Virus record (IMG/VR): IMGVR_UViG_3300027857_000023
Coordinates: 1 to 53,068 of that record
Strand: one strand, 5' to 3'
Length of the DNA: 53,068 nucleotides
Origin: a virus
Shown here: positions 39,763-48,841 of the stretch, one piece after another
Position numbering within the stretch: position 1 is the stretch's first letter
Layout: each line of letters begins with the position of its first letter
Notes under the pieces: model-generated
Database searches by the model: none
Seen by the model: the letters and a program-made list of their open reading frames with translations, nothing else
Told to the model about the DNA's origin: nothing
Translations under genes and position numbers: made by a program

Positions 39763-40263
39763 ATGCCACGCACCTGCACGATCTGTAGTCATCCAGAGCG
39801 ATCTGCTATTGAAGAGGCTGTTGTTGCCGGTACATCATTTCGAATCATAGCGAGTCGTTTTTCCGTTGGGGCAGCTTCTGTTCAGAGGCATGTCGCTGAT
39901 CACGTCGCAAACTCCATTAAGCAATCACAGACGGCGAAAGAGGAAGCTCAGGGTCTGGACGTCGTGAAACAACTCAAGTTCATCAATACCGTCACTCTCG
40001 ATATTCTTGCCGAGTCGCGCAGTGGCAAGGAAAAGAAGAATGGTATGGCTCTCTTCGCCATAGACCGCGTGATTAAGCAACTTGAGCTGCAGGCGAAGCT
40101 CCTCGGTGACATCGATACACCTCAGGTGAATATCATGATATCACCCGAGTGGCAAACGATACGCGGGACGATCATTCACGCGCTTACTCCCTATCCCGAC
40201 GCCCGTGTCGCTGTAGCTGGCGCCCTTGCCACATTGGAGGGTAATCATGCTCGCCTCAACTGA
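39763..40263 (+). CDS. Terminase small subunit candidate
   Basis: 166 residues. ATG 39763 has GAGGAGAG upstream; ATG 39751 is possible. CTICSHPERSAIEEAVV...FRIIASRF then GAASVQRHVADHV is a zinc-knuckle plus HTH, as in DNA-recognising small terminase subunits. It precedes and overlaps the large-subunit gene. Acts at the packaging site. Confidence 0.65.
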   Translation: MPRTCTICSHPERSAIEEAVVAGTSFRIIASRFSVGAASVQRHVADHVANSIKQSQTAKEEAQGLDVVKQLKFINTVTLDILAESRSGKEKKNGMALFAIDRVIKQLELQAKLLGDIDTPQVNIMISPEWQTIRGTIIHALTPYPDARVAVAGALATLEGNHARLN

Positions 40264-40939
40264 TTTGGCTATGGGGCTTGATCCAGTACATCTGTCGTTG
40301 GCCGCTGGTATTGAACCCGATGCATGGCAAGCTCGATTGCTCAGAAGTCAATCACAACAACTGTTACTCAATTGCTCCAGGCAGGTGGGGAAAAGTACCA
40401 CCACGGCTGTGCTCTCAGACCACACTGCATTCTACGAACATGGTGCGCTTATCCTCTTGCTCTCTCCATCCATGCGACAATCGCAAGAGCTATTCAGGAA
40501 GTGCCTGGAGGTGTACCGCGCTCTTGGTCGACCAGTGCCTGCGGAATCAGAGAATGCGCTTAGTCTTGAATTAGAGAATGGTTCGAGGATTGTGAGCTTA
40601 CCAGGCAAAGAGGGTAGTATCCGGGGCATGAGTAGTGTACGACTGCTCATCATAGATGAAGCAAGTCGTGTCCCTGATGCGCTTTATATGTCGGTACGGC
40701 CAATGTTAGCTGTGAGTGGGGGGCGTATCCTTCTGTTGAGCACGCCATTCGGGACGCGTGGCTTCTTCTATGAGGCATACAAACAGCGGTCTGAATGGGA
40801 CTATTATGAGATTCCTGCTACAGAGTGCCCACGCATCTCTCCTGAGTTCCTTGCAGAAGAGAAGGAAAGCATGGGACAGTGGTGGTTCGAACAAGAACAT
40901 GTGCAAGTTTTTGGACGCTCAGACATCGGCCTTCCGTAG
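40247..40939 (+). CDS. Terminase large subunit, ATPase part (frameshifted 3' end)
   Basis: 230 residues, ATG 40247 after GGAGGGTAATC. Walker A SRQVGKST (44-51), Walker B LLIIDEA (D137, E138), coupling motif LLLSTPFGTRG. It powers DNA packaging into the procapsid. The expected link to the nuclease part is broken: after about 40909 conservation continues in the +1 frame (DAQTSAFRSEDIEQIVDPKV) and this frame stops at 40939. Confidence 0.85.
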   Translation: MLASTDLAMGLDPVHLSLAAGIEPDAWQARLLRSQSQQLLLNCSRQVGKSTTTAVLSDHTAFYEHGALILLLSPSMRQSQELFRKCLEVYRALGRPVPAESENALSLELENGSRIVSLPGKEGSIRGMSSVRLLIIDEASRVPDALYMSVRPMLAVSGGRILLLSTPFGTRGFFYEAYKQRSEWDYYEIPATECPRISPEFLAEEKESMGQWWFEQEHVQVFGRSDIGLP

Positions 40940-40991
40940 CGAGGATATTGAGCAGATTGTCGATCCAAAGGTGGAAACATGGCAGTTTTGA
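40905..40991 (+). other. Two compensating frameshifts in terminase
   Basis: At GTTTTTGG (about 40906-40913) the meaningful frame moves by +1; about 75 bases later at GTTTTG (40985-40990) it moves back. Removing one T at the first site and adding one at the second gives one continuous protein. AAAGGTGG lies 6 bases before ATG 40979, so the nuclease part could also be translated on its own. Confidence 0.7.
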
Positions 40992-41692
40992 TTGATACTC
41001 TCAATCCTATTTGCATCGGTGTAGATGTAGGACAAATTCACGACCCTACAGCCATTGCTATTGCAGAAGTAACCCAGGTCCATACAGGAAAATATCAGTA
41101 TGGACGTGAGCAGACGCTGGGGCATCATGATCATTTCGGCCAATGGATACCACCAACCGGCATTGAGCCAGTCATGCGAAGTGAATATACTATTCGCCAC
41201 ATCAGGCGGCTCCCGTTGGGAACAAGCTACCCGGATGTGGCTCTCCATATAGCGGAGATGCTCTGTAGCCAGCTCCTGGCAAACCGCAAAGTACGAGTTC
41301 TGATCGATGTTACAGGGGTTGGCCGACCCGTCTATGACGATCTCAAGAAAGAGACACGCTTGCGTCCTGAAGCCCAGCACGTCATCTTAAAGCCAATTAG
41401 CTTCTCGCATGGAGAGAAGTACAACCCAAGTACGGGCATACTTGGCAAGGCCTATCTCGTGAGTCGTCTGCAATCACTGCTCCAGGGGAAGCGCGTTCAT
41501 GGCCCGGATACATCAGAAATGAAAGCGACACTAGAAGAACTGCGCGTGTATGAGATTAAGGTTGACGATGCTGGAAAGGACACCTATGGCGCATCGATCG
41601 GCAAGCATGACGATCTGGCGACGGCGCTAGGCCTGTCCTGTTTAGAAGATCCGTGGAGTGATCGTGTCGCCTATAGCAATCGCGTGTATTGA
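40979..41692 (+). CDS. Terminase large subunit, nuclease part
   Basis: 237 residues. RNase H-like nuclease: GVDVGQ (first Asp), VLIDVTGVG (second Asp) and KHDDLATALGL (third acidic pair) give the two-metal site that cuts concatemeric DNA during packaging. Belongs with the ATPase part at 40247; either a separately translated subunit from ATG 40979 (AAAGGTGG upstream) or the end of a broken single gene. Confidence 0.85.
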   Translation: MAVLIDTLNPICIGVDVGQIHDPTAIAIAEVTQVHTGKYQYGREQTLGHHDHFGQWIPPTGIEPVMRSEYTIRHIRRLPLGTSYPDVALHIAEMLCSQLLANRKVRVLIDVTGVGRPVYDDLKKETRLRPEAQHVILKPISFSHGEKYNPSTGILGKAYLVSRLQSLLQGKRVHGPDTSEMKATLEELRVYEIKVDDAGKDTYGASIGKHDDLATALGLSCLEDPWSDRVAYSNRVY

Positions 41693-41703
41693 GTAGGGGA
41701 AAC

Positions 41704-41946
41704 ATGGAAGTAACACAAGACAATACGGCTATGCTGCCGCCGGGGGATTTTGAGAAGCTGAGCAAGCATGAACGAGAAGAGTTCCATGCGCTACAAGAGA
41801 AGATGGTGCAGTATCTCATCCAGGGGAGCAACCATTTTCAAGTGCAGTTTCCTGGCCTACATGTGGAGTGGCGTTTTCAGGTGGAGGTGTACTCAAGTGT
41901 GCAAATGAAGCCGTCTACTGTGCATTATAGCGGTCGTGTGTATTAG
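41704..41946 (+). CDS. Small hypothetical protein (80 aa)
   Basis: ATG 41704 after TAGGGGAAAC. Helical first half, beta second half. Between terminase and portal; unknown. Confidence 0.5.
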   Translation: MEVTQDNTAMLPPGDFEKLSKHEREEFHALQEKMVQYLIQGSNHFQVQFPGLHVEWRFQVEVYSSVQMKPSTVHYSGRVY

Positions 41947-41957
41947 GAGTTATCGGT

Positions 41958-42194
41958 ATGCCAGATCAAGATAGTAGGCCTCTCCCGGTGTTAGAAACGA
42001 CCATGAATCAACATGGGCTCAAGATTTCGCTTGCCTCTGAGAAGGAGGCCTTATCGGTAACGCTCCCATCTGAGATGGTCGATGCACTCTGTCTTAGGTG
42101 GCAGACATTCCAGAACGGGACCGCGACGGAGAGTGCTTTGTGGGGAAGGCACTATACAGGACACTGGCCTGATCTTGATAGTTTAGGGAAGTAG
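41958..42194 (+). CDS. Small hypothetical protein (78 aa)
   Basis: ATG 41958 after AGGAGTTATCGGT. No family recognised. Short late-operon gene. Confidence 0.5.
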   Translation: MPDQDSRPLPVLETTMNQHGLKISLASEKEALSVTLPSEMVDALCLRWQTFQNGTATESALWGRHYTGHWPDLDSLGK

Positions 42195-42202
42195 GAGTAG
42201 CT

Positions 42203-42403
42203 ATGCTCGTAACGACTGTCAAATGTGAGATGTGTGATGCGCAATTCCCTGTTAATATCCACCAGCGTCACTATGAATGGGATATTCCTTCTGCATGGCT
42301 TTCCGTTTTTCGTGGCAATCCTCAACACACAGAAGGTCATCATTTTTGCTCTCCTCACTGCCTATCTCAGTGGCTGGCCAACCTGAAAAGTGAGGTGAAA
42401 TAA
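42203..42403 (+). CDS. Zinc-finger small protein (66 aa)
   Basis: ATG 42203 after GTAGGAGTAGCT. CEMCDAQF and HHFCSPHC build a probable treble-clef zinc site, similar to small MYM/FCS-type fingers. Role unknown; its stop overlaps the portal start. Confidence 0.55.
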   Translation: MLVTTVKCEMCDAQFPVNIHQRHYEWDIPSAWLSVFRGNPQHTEGHHFCSPHCLSQWLANLKSEVK

Positions 42404-43899
42404 TGCAGACGATGATCCCGTCAAAAACACAAGCACAACCGGTGTACGAGATTACCGACGCCGATCGCACTCGCCAGAAGCTCATCGCCGATACCTGGAA
42501 GGCGTACCATGGACTACTTGATCCACCACTGCAGAAGATGCCTGATGGGACCGATCCCAACGTCCTTTCTAACCGCTGTATGCCGGTCGTCAACGCTGGC
42601 ATTGATTTCTTATTTGGCAAAGAGATTGAAATCAGTGTGGAGGAAGGAGCGCCAGCAGAGGCTCAGAAGGTACTCAATCGGATTTGGGGGCGCAAAGAGG
42701 CACGTCTACCACTCCTGCAAAAGCTGGCCATGAATGGCGCGATATCTGGCCAGGCCCTTCTCCGTATTGTGCCAGGTGGAAACAATACCTTTCGATTGGT
42801 AGTGGTTGACCCGGCGACGGTCTTTGTACAGTCCGCGCCGCAGGACTGTGAGACAGTGTTATTGTATTGCATTGAGTATAGCACGTCAGAAAAGACGAAT
42901 GGACAGCCAACCCAGGTCTACTATCGTGAGGAGATCACCCGTATTGATCCTCCGAAACTTGGGGATGATCCGACCTACGAGGTGGTGAACGATGAAGGCA
43001 TCGACGCTGATATCACCTGGAGTATCCAGCACTGGTCGCGCATTGGTGAGCGGGGACCATGGGTGGCAGCCGGTGACCCAATTATCTGGCCTCACCCATT
43101 CGCGCCACTCTTCCCCTGCCAAAATATGCCCAATCCGAATAGTTTCTGGGGGTTGTCCGATCTCCCGCCTGACCTGGTTGGTTTGAACAAATCGCTGAAT
43201 CTGACACAATCATGCGCTGAATTGGTCGAGATCCTCTTTGGGCACCCACTTTTGTATGCCACAGGCACTGGAGATCAGAACATTGATATTCGACCTGGCG
43301 TGATCCACGGCTTACCATTGACCGAAAGCAAGATTGCTGCGGTCCCTCTTGTGAGTGATATGGTCAACTCCCTCAAGTTCGCCGACAACCTACGCAGCGA
43401 TATCGATGAGCAGAGTGGTGTTCCTGGGATCGCGACCGGACGTGTTTCGATGATGCCACGAGGGAGCTTGAGCGGTATAGCAATCGAACTGCTGTTTATG
43501 TCGTTACTCAAAAAGACGGAAAAGAAGCAGTGTCTCTATGGCGAACTGATTATCGATGTCAGTCAAGCGCTACTCGTGCTCAATGGCATGTCTGGCGATA
43601 TCGATATCACGCTGGCCTGGCAGAATCCGTTGCCACATGACGATCTCCCATCGGTGCAGGCGGCGCTCGCGAAGAAAGAGATCAACATCTCAGACACGAC
43701 GCTGCAGCGCGAGTTGGGCTATGATCCTGATGAAGAGGCCCTGCTCAGCCAGGCAGAGGACGAGCGTAAACTTGCCAAACAGATGCCTATGGTGGATAGC
43801 CTGGCGCCTTCTGTCCCTGGCGTGCCTGCGCTGCCAGGGCAAAAGCCGCCAATGCCTACACCGGGGCTGCAAGTAGGACCAGGAGGGAATCACGCGTGA
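42403..43899 (+). CDS. Portal protein (SPP1 gp6-like)
   Basis: 498 residues, ATG 42403 after GAGGTGAAATA. Usual length and late-operon position; CMPVVNAGIDFLFGKEIEI, ALLRIVPG, the long acidic middle, SGVPGIATGR and a Pro-rich end match the SPP1 portal family. Forms the dodecameric vertex ring through which DNA is packed. Confidence 0.85.
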   Translation: MQTMIPSKTQAQPVYEITDADRTRQKLIADTWKAYHGLLDPPLQKMPDGTDPNVLSNRCMPVVNAGIDFLFGKEIEISVEEGAPAEAQKVLNRIWGRKEARLPLLQKLAMNGAISGQALLRIVPGGNNTFRLVVVDPATVFVQSAPQDCETVLLYCIEYSTSEKTNGQPTQVYYREEITRIDPPKLGDDPTYEVVNDEGIDADITWSIQHWSRIGERGPWVAAGDPIIWPHPFAPLFPCQNMPNPNSFWGLSDLPPDLVGLNKSLNLTQSCAELVEILFGHPLLYATGTGDQNIDIRPGVIHGLPLTESKIAAVPLVSDMVNSLKFADNLRSDIDEQSGVPGIATGRVSMMPRGSLSGIAIELLFMSLLKKTEKKQCLYGELIIDVSQALLVLNGMSGDIDITLAWQNPLPHDDLPSVQAALAKKEINISDTTLQRELGYDPDEEALLSQAEDERKLAKQMPMVDSLAPSVPGVPALPGQKPPMPTPGLQVGPGGNHA

Positions 43900-44066
43900 G
43901 AATACTCATTCAACCATTTTTCATCATCGTGTCTGCCATCCTGGTGCGTTTCGCAGACTTAGCAATCAGCTCGATTATCGCTCATGGCGTTATCCGGGCG
44001 ATTTGCTATGGCATTATTGCCGTTCTGGCGCTTGTTTTTGTCGTGGCAACACTCTTTGGACTCTGA
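43896..44066 (+). CDS. Small membrane protein (56 aa)
   Basis: GTG 43896 overlaps the portal stop (GTGA). Two hydrophobic segments (residues 3-20, 28-54). Unusual inside a head operon. Unknown. Confidence 0.45.
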   Translation: MRILIQPFFIIVSAILVRFADLAISSIIAHGVIRAICYGIIAVLALVFVVATLFGL

Positions 44067-44080
44067 AAGGAGCATGATCT

Positions 44081-44203
44081 ATGGGTGGAAAGCCAAGTAA
44101 GGGCACCAAGCCTGACATGAGGCTTAAGGCCAACAATCCGAATGCTGGCAAGTCGAAGCCGCCAGTGAAGACGCAACCACCTCAACTCAAGAAAGGAAAC
44201 TGA
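44081..44203 (+). CDS. Small basic protein (40 aa)
   Basis: ATG 44081 after AAAGGAGCATGATCT. Lys/Pro/Gly-rich and very basic; may bind DNA or a capsid part. Unknown. Confidence 0.45.
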   Translation: MGGKPSKGTKPDMRLKANNPNAGKSKPPVKTQPPQLKKGN

Positions 44204-44204
44204 T

Positions 44205-44525
44205 ATGGCAGTTACGAATCAACCGTGGGACGGCTCAGCATCACGCTGGCCAGACACACCTTCGTACTGCGATTCCTGCCTCATCAACCTAAATACTGGG
44301 AGTCGCAGTACCTGGACTCAGGATAACTGCAAATTACCAATCCGTGAACCAGGTGGGGATATCAACAGCAACGCGCTAGGTCCCGCTACTGGCGCATTAA
44401 ATGGCGCACGTGGTGGACTCAAGGATGTTCCTGCCGATGCAAAGAAGAAGGCAGCAAATGCACTCGCGCGCGCCTATCGTGCGGCAAAAATGGACATCCC
44501 TGATTCGCTGAAGAGGATGATGTAA
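44205..44525 (+). CDS. Head morphogenesis-associated protein (106 aa)
   Basis: ATG 44205. The pattern AYCDSCLINLN-like, KLPIREPGGDINSNALG, ATGALNGARGGL and PADAKKKAANALARAYRAA is a domain often attached to prohead proteases or placed next to portal genes. No Ser protease triad here. Probably linked to capsid maturation. Confidence 0.55.
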   Translation: MAVTNQPWDGSASRWPDTPSYCDSCLINLNTGSRSTWTQDNCKLPIREPGGDINSNALGPATGALNGARGGLKDVPADAKKKAANALARAYRAAKMDIPDSLKRMM

Positions 44526-44770
44526 TGGCAAAAATAAGCGAGCAGAGAAAACCTGTCCATAAGCGCCGAACAGAAGAAGAGATGCGAGGTGCGCTCAGTG
44601 CGCTCGTCACCGGGAAGGAGCGAAAGCCGGACGATGAGTGGGATGTGGTTCTGGACGATACGATTACTGAGGTGATCACGACCAGGGCTCTTCTGATCGA
44701 TCTCACGCAGAAACTAGCAATAATCCAGCAGGATATGACTGCTGGCGTAAAGAACATCTTCACATCCTGA
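44525..44770 (+). CDS. Small charged protein (81 aa)
   Basis: ATG 44525 shares a base with the previous stop. Basic start, then acidic helical part. Unknown, head operon. Confidence 0.5.
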   Translation: MAKISEQRKPVHKRRTEEEMRGALSALVTGKERKPDDEWDVVLDDTITEVITTRALLIDLTQKLAIIQQDMTAGVKNIFTS

Positions 44771-44807
44771 GAAGACGTTGACAGGATAGAAGGAAGCAAG
44801 CTATACT

Positions 44808-45485
44808 ATGACTAACGAAGATCCCTCATCTGGGGCAGGCGCGACGCCCAATCCAGATCAGCCCGTGATGGGCACCCCGGCTCCCGCTGGCGCGACGCCA
44901 ACGACGAAGCCCGCAACCACGACGCTTGAGGAAGCGCTGGCACGCATTGCAGAACTTGAGCATTCTCATAAAAATGCCGTAGAAGAACGCGATAGACATC
45001 GCAAGAAGCTCTCAGGCTATGAGGAAGCAGAGAAAAAGGCTCAGGAAGCACAACTCAGCGAAGTTGAGCGCATAAAGAAGCAGCACGCAGACCTCCAATC
45101 TCAGCATGATGCCCTGGTCCGCGAGACGCAGGAACTCAGGGTCCATCAATCGGTCGAGAGGCATGCGGCACGGCTCAAGTTTATTCGCCCAGAGATAGCA
45201 GCGAAACTTTTAGATTGGTCCGAGATCGAATACGAAGAGAACGGATCTCCTAAGAATATAGATAAGCTGTTAGAGAAGTTGGTCAAATCGATGCCAGAGT
45301 TGGCTCACGCTTCCAGCCAGCAGGCACCGTCAACGCCCAATCAGCCAACGACTCCTGCGATCCCTGCCATGAATCCAGGTCGAACGGCTATACAGCAGCC
45401 AAGCGCCCAACCTGGACGGCCACCGCGCTTGAGTGATCCAGGGGTATTCGTACCGCCTGGCACACCATCGAGGTATCAGCCCTGA
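44808..45485 (+). CDS. Capsid scaffolding protein
   Basis: 225 residues just before the capsid gene. Low-complexity Pro/Thr/Ala start, coiled coil at about residues 40-120 (Glu/Lys/Gln-rich), then a Pro/Gln-rich tail; the layout of GP20-type scaffolds that shape the procapsid and leave it. Confidence 0.72.
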   Translation: MTNEDPSSGAGATPNPDQPVMGTPAPAGATPTTKPATTTLEEALARIAELEHSHKNAVEERDRHRKKLSGYEEAEKKAQEAQLSEVERIKKQHADLQSQHDALVRETQELRVHQSVERHAARLKFIRPEIAAKLLDWSEIEYEENGSPKNIDKLLEKLVKSMPELAHASSQQAPSTPNQPTTPAIPAMNPGRTAIQQPSAQPGRPPRLSDPGVFVPPGTPSRYQP

Positions 45486-45506
45486 ACTGGGGCAAGAATA
45501 ATCGTC

Positions 45507-45580
45507 TTTTGTATCTCGTGCCTAGCACCTGGGACGCTCAGATGCTGTGCAGGGGATGATGGGAGAATGAGTAGATGGCC
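45507..45580 (+). promoter_or_regulatory. Duplicated leader, copy 1 (before the capsid gene)
   Basis: Box A TTTTGTATCTCGTGCCTAGC (45507-45526), a small hairpin CCTAG/CTGGG, then box B of 32 bases (45549-45580) that includes the RBS GGGAG and the first codons. Both boxes recur at 48842-48958. Box B also holds a five-codon frame (ATGATGGGAGAATGA). Confidence 0.65.
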
Positions 45581-46591
45581 ATTGGAACCGGGACCGTCAC
45601 GCTTGCCGATTATGCACAGATGAGCAACAACCCGCTCGTGCAGGCTGTGACCTATTCCCTCATCGACTACGGCAACGTCATTCAGGACGTGCCGCTGGTG
45701 ACGAAGAAATCACTTATCATTAATGGCGTGCGCTTTGAAGGCAACTTGCCAACGGTCAACTGGAGCCAGCTAAACGCAGAAGGTGTAACCACCAAAGGCA
45801 CGCCGACTCCTTACCAGGAGCAAGCGTACATCATCCGCAACTATATCGACGTAGATAAGTTTATTGTTGAGGATGAAAACCAAATCGTCGAGCCACGAGC
45901 GATTCAGGCAGAGGCCTACCTCAAGGCGCTCACCTACGATATCAATTACAAATTCTTCAAGAACGACCACGTAACTGGCGATGTCAACGCCCCTGTCGGT
46001 ATCAAGTACCGTATTGCGAACGGCGGCACGTTCGGTGTCCGTCCCGAGAACCTGATCAATGGCGGTGGACTTGACCTCACTCAAGCAACACTCGGCACCA
46101 CCCCTTCCAACGGCAACAAGTTGATTGAGTTCCTGGACCAGCTCCTCTGGTCGGTGGATAGCCCAACAGGGACTGGCGTCATCATCTACGCGAACGACAC
46201 GATGAAACGCCGTCTCAACTTCGCTGTGAGGAACCTGGGGACGAGTGGTGGTTTCAGCGTCATGCAGGACATGTTTAATCGCACCGTTGAGATGTATAAA
46301 GGCGCGGTGATCCGTGATCCTGGCTACAAAGCTGACCAAAGCACTCGTATTATCACCTCCACGGAAACGAGCGATGGTCTCTCGGACACCACGAGCACCT
46401 ATACCAGCCTCTACGCCGTCAACTACGACGTGAACCACTTCAGTGGCTGGCAGTTCAATCCGCCCAACGTACAAGACCTCGGGCTCATCTACAATGGTGC
46501 GATCTATCGCACCCTGATCGACTGGGCCATTGGCTTCAATAATGCGTCAACTCGTAGCATTGGTCGCCTCTATGGGCTGAAGTTGTCGTAA
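45575..46591 (+). CDS. Major capsid protein
   Basis: 338 residues after the scaffold gene. ATG 45575 after GGGAGAATGAGTAG. N-terminal helical part, FEGNLPTVNW, YIDVDKFIVEDENQI, AYLKALTYDINYKFFKNDHV and YGLKLS at the end fit the HK97-fold major head proteins of siphoviruses. Builds the icosahedral shell. Its leader is shared with the tail-tube gene. Confidence 0.82.
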   Translation: MAIGTGTVTLADYAQMSNNPLVQAVTYSLIDYGNVIQDVPLVTKKSLIINGVRFEGNLPTVNWSQLNAEGVTTKGTPTPYQEQAYIIRNYIDVDKFIVEDENQIVEPRAIQAEAYLKALTYDINYKFFKNDHVTGDVNAPVGIKYRIANGGTFGVRPENLINGGGLDLTQATLGTTPSNGNKLIEFLDQLLWSVDSPTGTGVIIYANDTMKRRLNFAVRNLGTSGGFSVMQDMFNRTVEMYKGAVIRDPGYKADQSTRIITSTETSDGLSDTTSTYTSLYAVNYDVNHFSGWQFNPPNVQDLGLIYNGAIYRTLIDWAIGFNNASTRSIGRLYGLKLS

Positions 46592-46611
46592 GACGGAAAG
46601 GGAATACGCAC

Positions 46612-47022
46612 ATGCCATCTGATGCACTTTTAGCTCTTGCGGGTACTTCAGCTTCACCGATTACCAGCACGACCACACCTGTCAATAACACTGCAATCAC
46701 CCTGCCTACTGGTACGCCCCGGCGCGGACTCAAGGCACGCGTGATCTATAGCGCAGCTACTGCGGCTTCCGGTTCGGATACCGCTCAGTTCAACATCGAT
46801 GTGAGCTACGATGGTGGCTCTACGTACACTGCCACCGCGTTTGCACCTACCATCGGGCCTCTGGCCACTACGGCCCTGTCGGGCGAAATCTTCATCCCAT
46901 TTGAAGTCAGTCCAACGAGCGTAGCCAATCAGATCAAGATCCGCCTGACATTGGTGTTGAGCAGCACTGCACACACCGATACCATCACGTACTTCTCTGA
47001 TCTGTTGCTGGCCAGGCCGTAG
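46612..47022 (+). CDS. Putative head decoration protein (136 aa)
   Basis: ATG 46612 right after the capsid gene. Ser/Thr/Ala-rich beta sandwich-like sequence (FNIDVSYDGGSTYTATAF) resembling the beta units of the window's fibre protein (ITFEVTFDGTNW). Probably decorates the head; inferred from place. Confidence 0.5.
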   Translation: MPSDALLALAGTSASPITSTTTPVNNTAITLPTGTPRRGLKARVIYSAATAASGSDTAQFNIDVSYDGGSTYTATAFAPTIGPLATTALSGEIFIPFEVSPTSVANQIKIRLTLVLSSTAHTDTITYFSDLLLARP

Positions 47023-47056
47023 GCGCCGCGATAAAACTTGAAAGGAGGCGAACACA

Positions 47057-47659
47057 ATGGCTGTACGATCGACTATGGCGGCACTGATCAGCCGTGTTCG
47101 CTTACTGATCAATGATCCGCTCAGCACATCCATGCAGTTCCTCGATCAGGATATTCAAGATGTGCTGGACGAGGGACGTAGCGATATCGTGAATATGCCC
47201 CTCATCCCGAAACCGACCTTTACAGGGTCAACGATCCAATACCTGAACTATTATTCGCAACTGGGTGGGTGGGAAGATGACTACGTTCTGAAGCAATTCT
47301 TGGTTACTGTGGTAACGCCGAGTGCAGTAGAGCCAATTGCGGGACACTTCCAATTCGCTGCGACAACGTTGCCGCCAGTCTATATCACTGGCAAATTATT
47401 CGATGTCTATCGTACTGCTGCAGATCTGCTAGAGCGGTGGTCAGCTCGCTGGGTCCTCTCCTACAGCGTCACGGTAGATGGCCAATCGTTGCAGCGGGCG
47501 CAAGCTGCTACGGCGCTCCAAACGCTGGCAAAGAGCTATCGCATGAAGCAGCGAGCTGGGGTGATTGCGGCAACCAGGAGTGATATCAACGTGGGGCAAA
47601 ACGCCGTCTCACTTGCGCCTACGGAGATCGACTTCATGGGAAGTGGAGATGGGAGGTAA
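47057..47659 (+). CDS. Head-tail connector (gp15/gp6-type) candidate
   Basis: 200 residues, ATG 47057 after AAAGGAGGCGAACACA. MAALISRVRLLINDP-type start, FLDQDIQDVLDEGRSDI helix and C-terminal ARWVLSYS...ALQTLAKSYRMKQ helices resemble adaptor proteins that extend the portal. Confidence 0.6.
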   Translation: MAVRSTMAALISRVRLLINDPLSTSMQFLDQDIQDVLDEGRSDIVNMPLIPKPTFTGSTIQYLNYYSQLGGWEDDYVLKQFLVTVVTPSAVEPIAGHFQFAATTLPPVYITGKLFDVYRTAADLLERWSARWVLSYSVTVDGQSLQRAQAATALQTLAKSYRMKQRAGVIAATRSDINVGQNAVSLAPTEIDFMGSGDGR

Positions 47660-47662
47660 ACA

Positions 47663-48034
47663 ATGTCCGAAGGTATCCTTGCAACGGCAGAGATTGCTTC
47701 TATCCGAGCAGACGCGGCGGCGGTCACATGTAGCCAACCTTGCACTATCCAGCGCAAGGCCACCACGCGTGATGCGTTCGGGACAGAAACCGAAATCTGG
47801 GCGACTGTTGCCACTTGCCTCGTCGGTCTTGCTGAGCCAACGGCTGGGCAACTCACGAATTACGCCTTTCTGATTGGTTCTCTAGCAGCGTGGAAGGTGC
47901 AATTGCCGTACGGGACGAATGTGCAGCGCCAGGACCACTTGCTGATTGCGGGCAAGACGCTGGTCGCGCAGGTGGATCTCTCGCCACAAAGCTACAATAT
48001 GCTCTCGACGATGTTATGCACGGAAATCCTATGA
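47663..48034 (+). CDS. Head-tail stopper/adaptor candidate (123 aa)
   Basis: ATG 47663 after GGGAGGTAAAC. The beta-barrel-like core CTIQRKATTRDAFGTETEIW plus LVAQVDLSPQ fits gp16/stopper-type connector proteins. Position between adaptor and tail terminator supports this. Confidence 0.6.
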   Translation: MSEGILATAEIASIRADAAAVTCSQPCTIQRKATTRDAFGTETEIWATVATCLVGLAEPTAGQLTNYAFLIGSLAAWKVQLPYGTNVQRQDHLLIAGKTLVAQVDLSPQSYNMLSTMLCTEIL

Positions 48035-48046
48035 ATGAGGTGAGTG

Positions 48047-48472
48047 ATGGCTCTCTCTGAGGTGATGCTCGGCATTGAATATCTCTACGCCGCACTCTCG
48101 GTGGATAGCGCGCTCACCGCGCTTGTGCCAGGAGGCGTGTGGCGCGGATTAGCCGATCCGGGGACAGCCACACCGTTCATCGTCATCGCACACCAGGCAG
48201 GGACAGACAGCATAGCCTTTGGGGCCGTGCGGGCACTCACGAGCATGCTCTATCAGGCAAAAGTGGTAGGGCCTGCCAATAACTCCGCCGACCTGGCAAC
48301 GGCTGCGGCGCGTCTCGATACGTTGATCACGACGGCGGTCCCGATAGGTATCAGTGGTGGTCTCATCAAATCGTGCTACCGTGAGCAACCGTTACTCGTG
48401 GATGAAACGGTCACGGGCGAAAAATGGGCGAACATCGGCGGACTGTATAGGATACGGGTAAGTATCGCGTAA
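48047..48472 (+). CDS. Tail terminator / completion protein (DUF3168-like)
   Basis: 141 residues, ATG 48047 after GAGGTGAGTG (GTG 48044 possible). LYAALSVDSALTALVPGGVW, TPFIVIAHQA and a final IGGLYRIRVSIA strand match the tail terminator family that caps the tail tube. Confidence 0.65.
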   Translation: MALSEVMLGIEYLYAALSVDSALTALVPGGVWRGLADPGTATPFIVIAHQAGTDSIAFGAVRALTSMLYQAKVVGPANNSADLATAAARLDTLITTAVPIGISGGLIKSCYREQPLLVDETVTGEKWANIGGLYRIRVSIA

Positions 48473-48481
48473 GGAGTAGAC

Positions 48482-48826
48482 ATGTCAGCATTTGGAGTGA
48501 TCTGGAGCGGGCTAGAGAATCTGATCTCATCCTTGACACAGGTACGGGAGCAAACGCCGCATAGCATCAGCCAAATCTATGCCGATGTTGGAGCCGAAGC
48601 GCTCGATCTTATGAATAGTCTGACTCCTGTTCGCACAGGGCGACTTAAAGCTGCCAATACGCTGACACTAGACGAAATGAGCGCTACGCTTTCCAATGAT
48701 ACACCGTATTGTGTGTTTGTTGAATTCGGGACTCGCCACATGGCTCCACAGCCGTTTTTCACTCCCGCGCTCGAATTCATGGATCAGCAATTACAACAGC
48801 GATTACCTGAAGCATTCAATACCTAG
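48482..48826 (+). CDS. HK97 gp10-like tail completion protein
   Basis: 114 residues. MNSLTPVRTGRLKAAN and YCVFVEFGTRHMAPQPFFTPAL are signature segments of the HK97 gp10 family, which joins head and tail. ATG 48482 after AAGGAGTAGAC. Confidence 0.78.
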   Translation: MSAFGVIWSGLENLISSLTQVREQTPHSISQIYADVGAEALDLMNSLTPVRTGRLKAANTLTLDEMSATLSNDTPYCVFVEFGTRHMAPQPFFTPALEFMDQQLQQRLPEAFNT

Positions 48827-48841
48827 AACTTTGATTGTCAC

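Noticed and set aside
40758-40991. Frame-3 open stretch as a separate gene
   Set aside because: Only its end resembles terminase; it is the displaced linker of the terminase, not a gene.
45770-46474. Long minus-strand frame opposite the capsid gene
   Set aside because: Anti-sense shadow of a highly biased gene; no RBS or family features.
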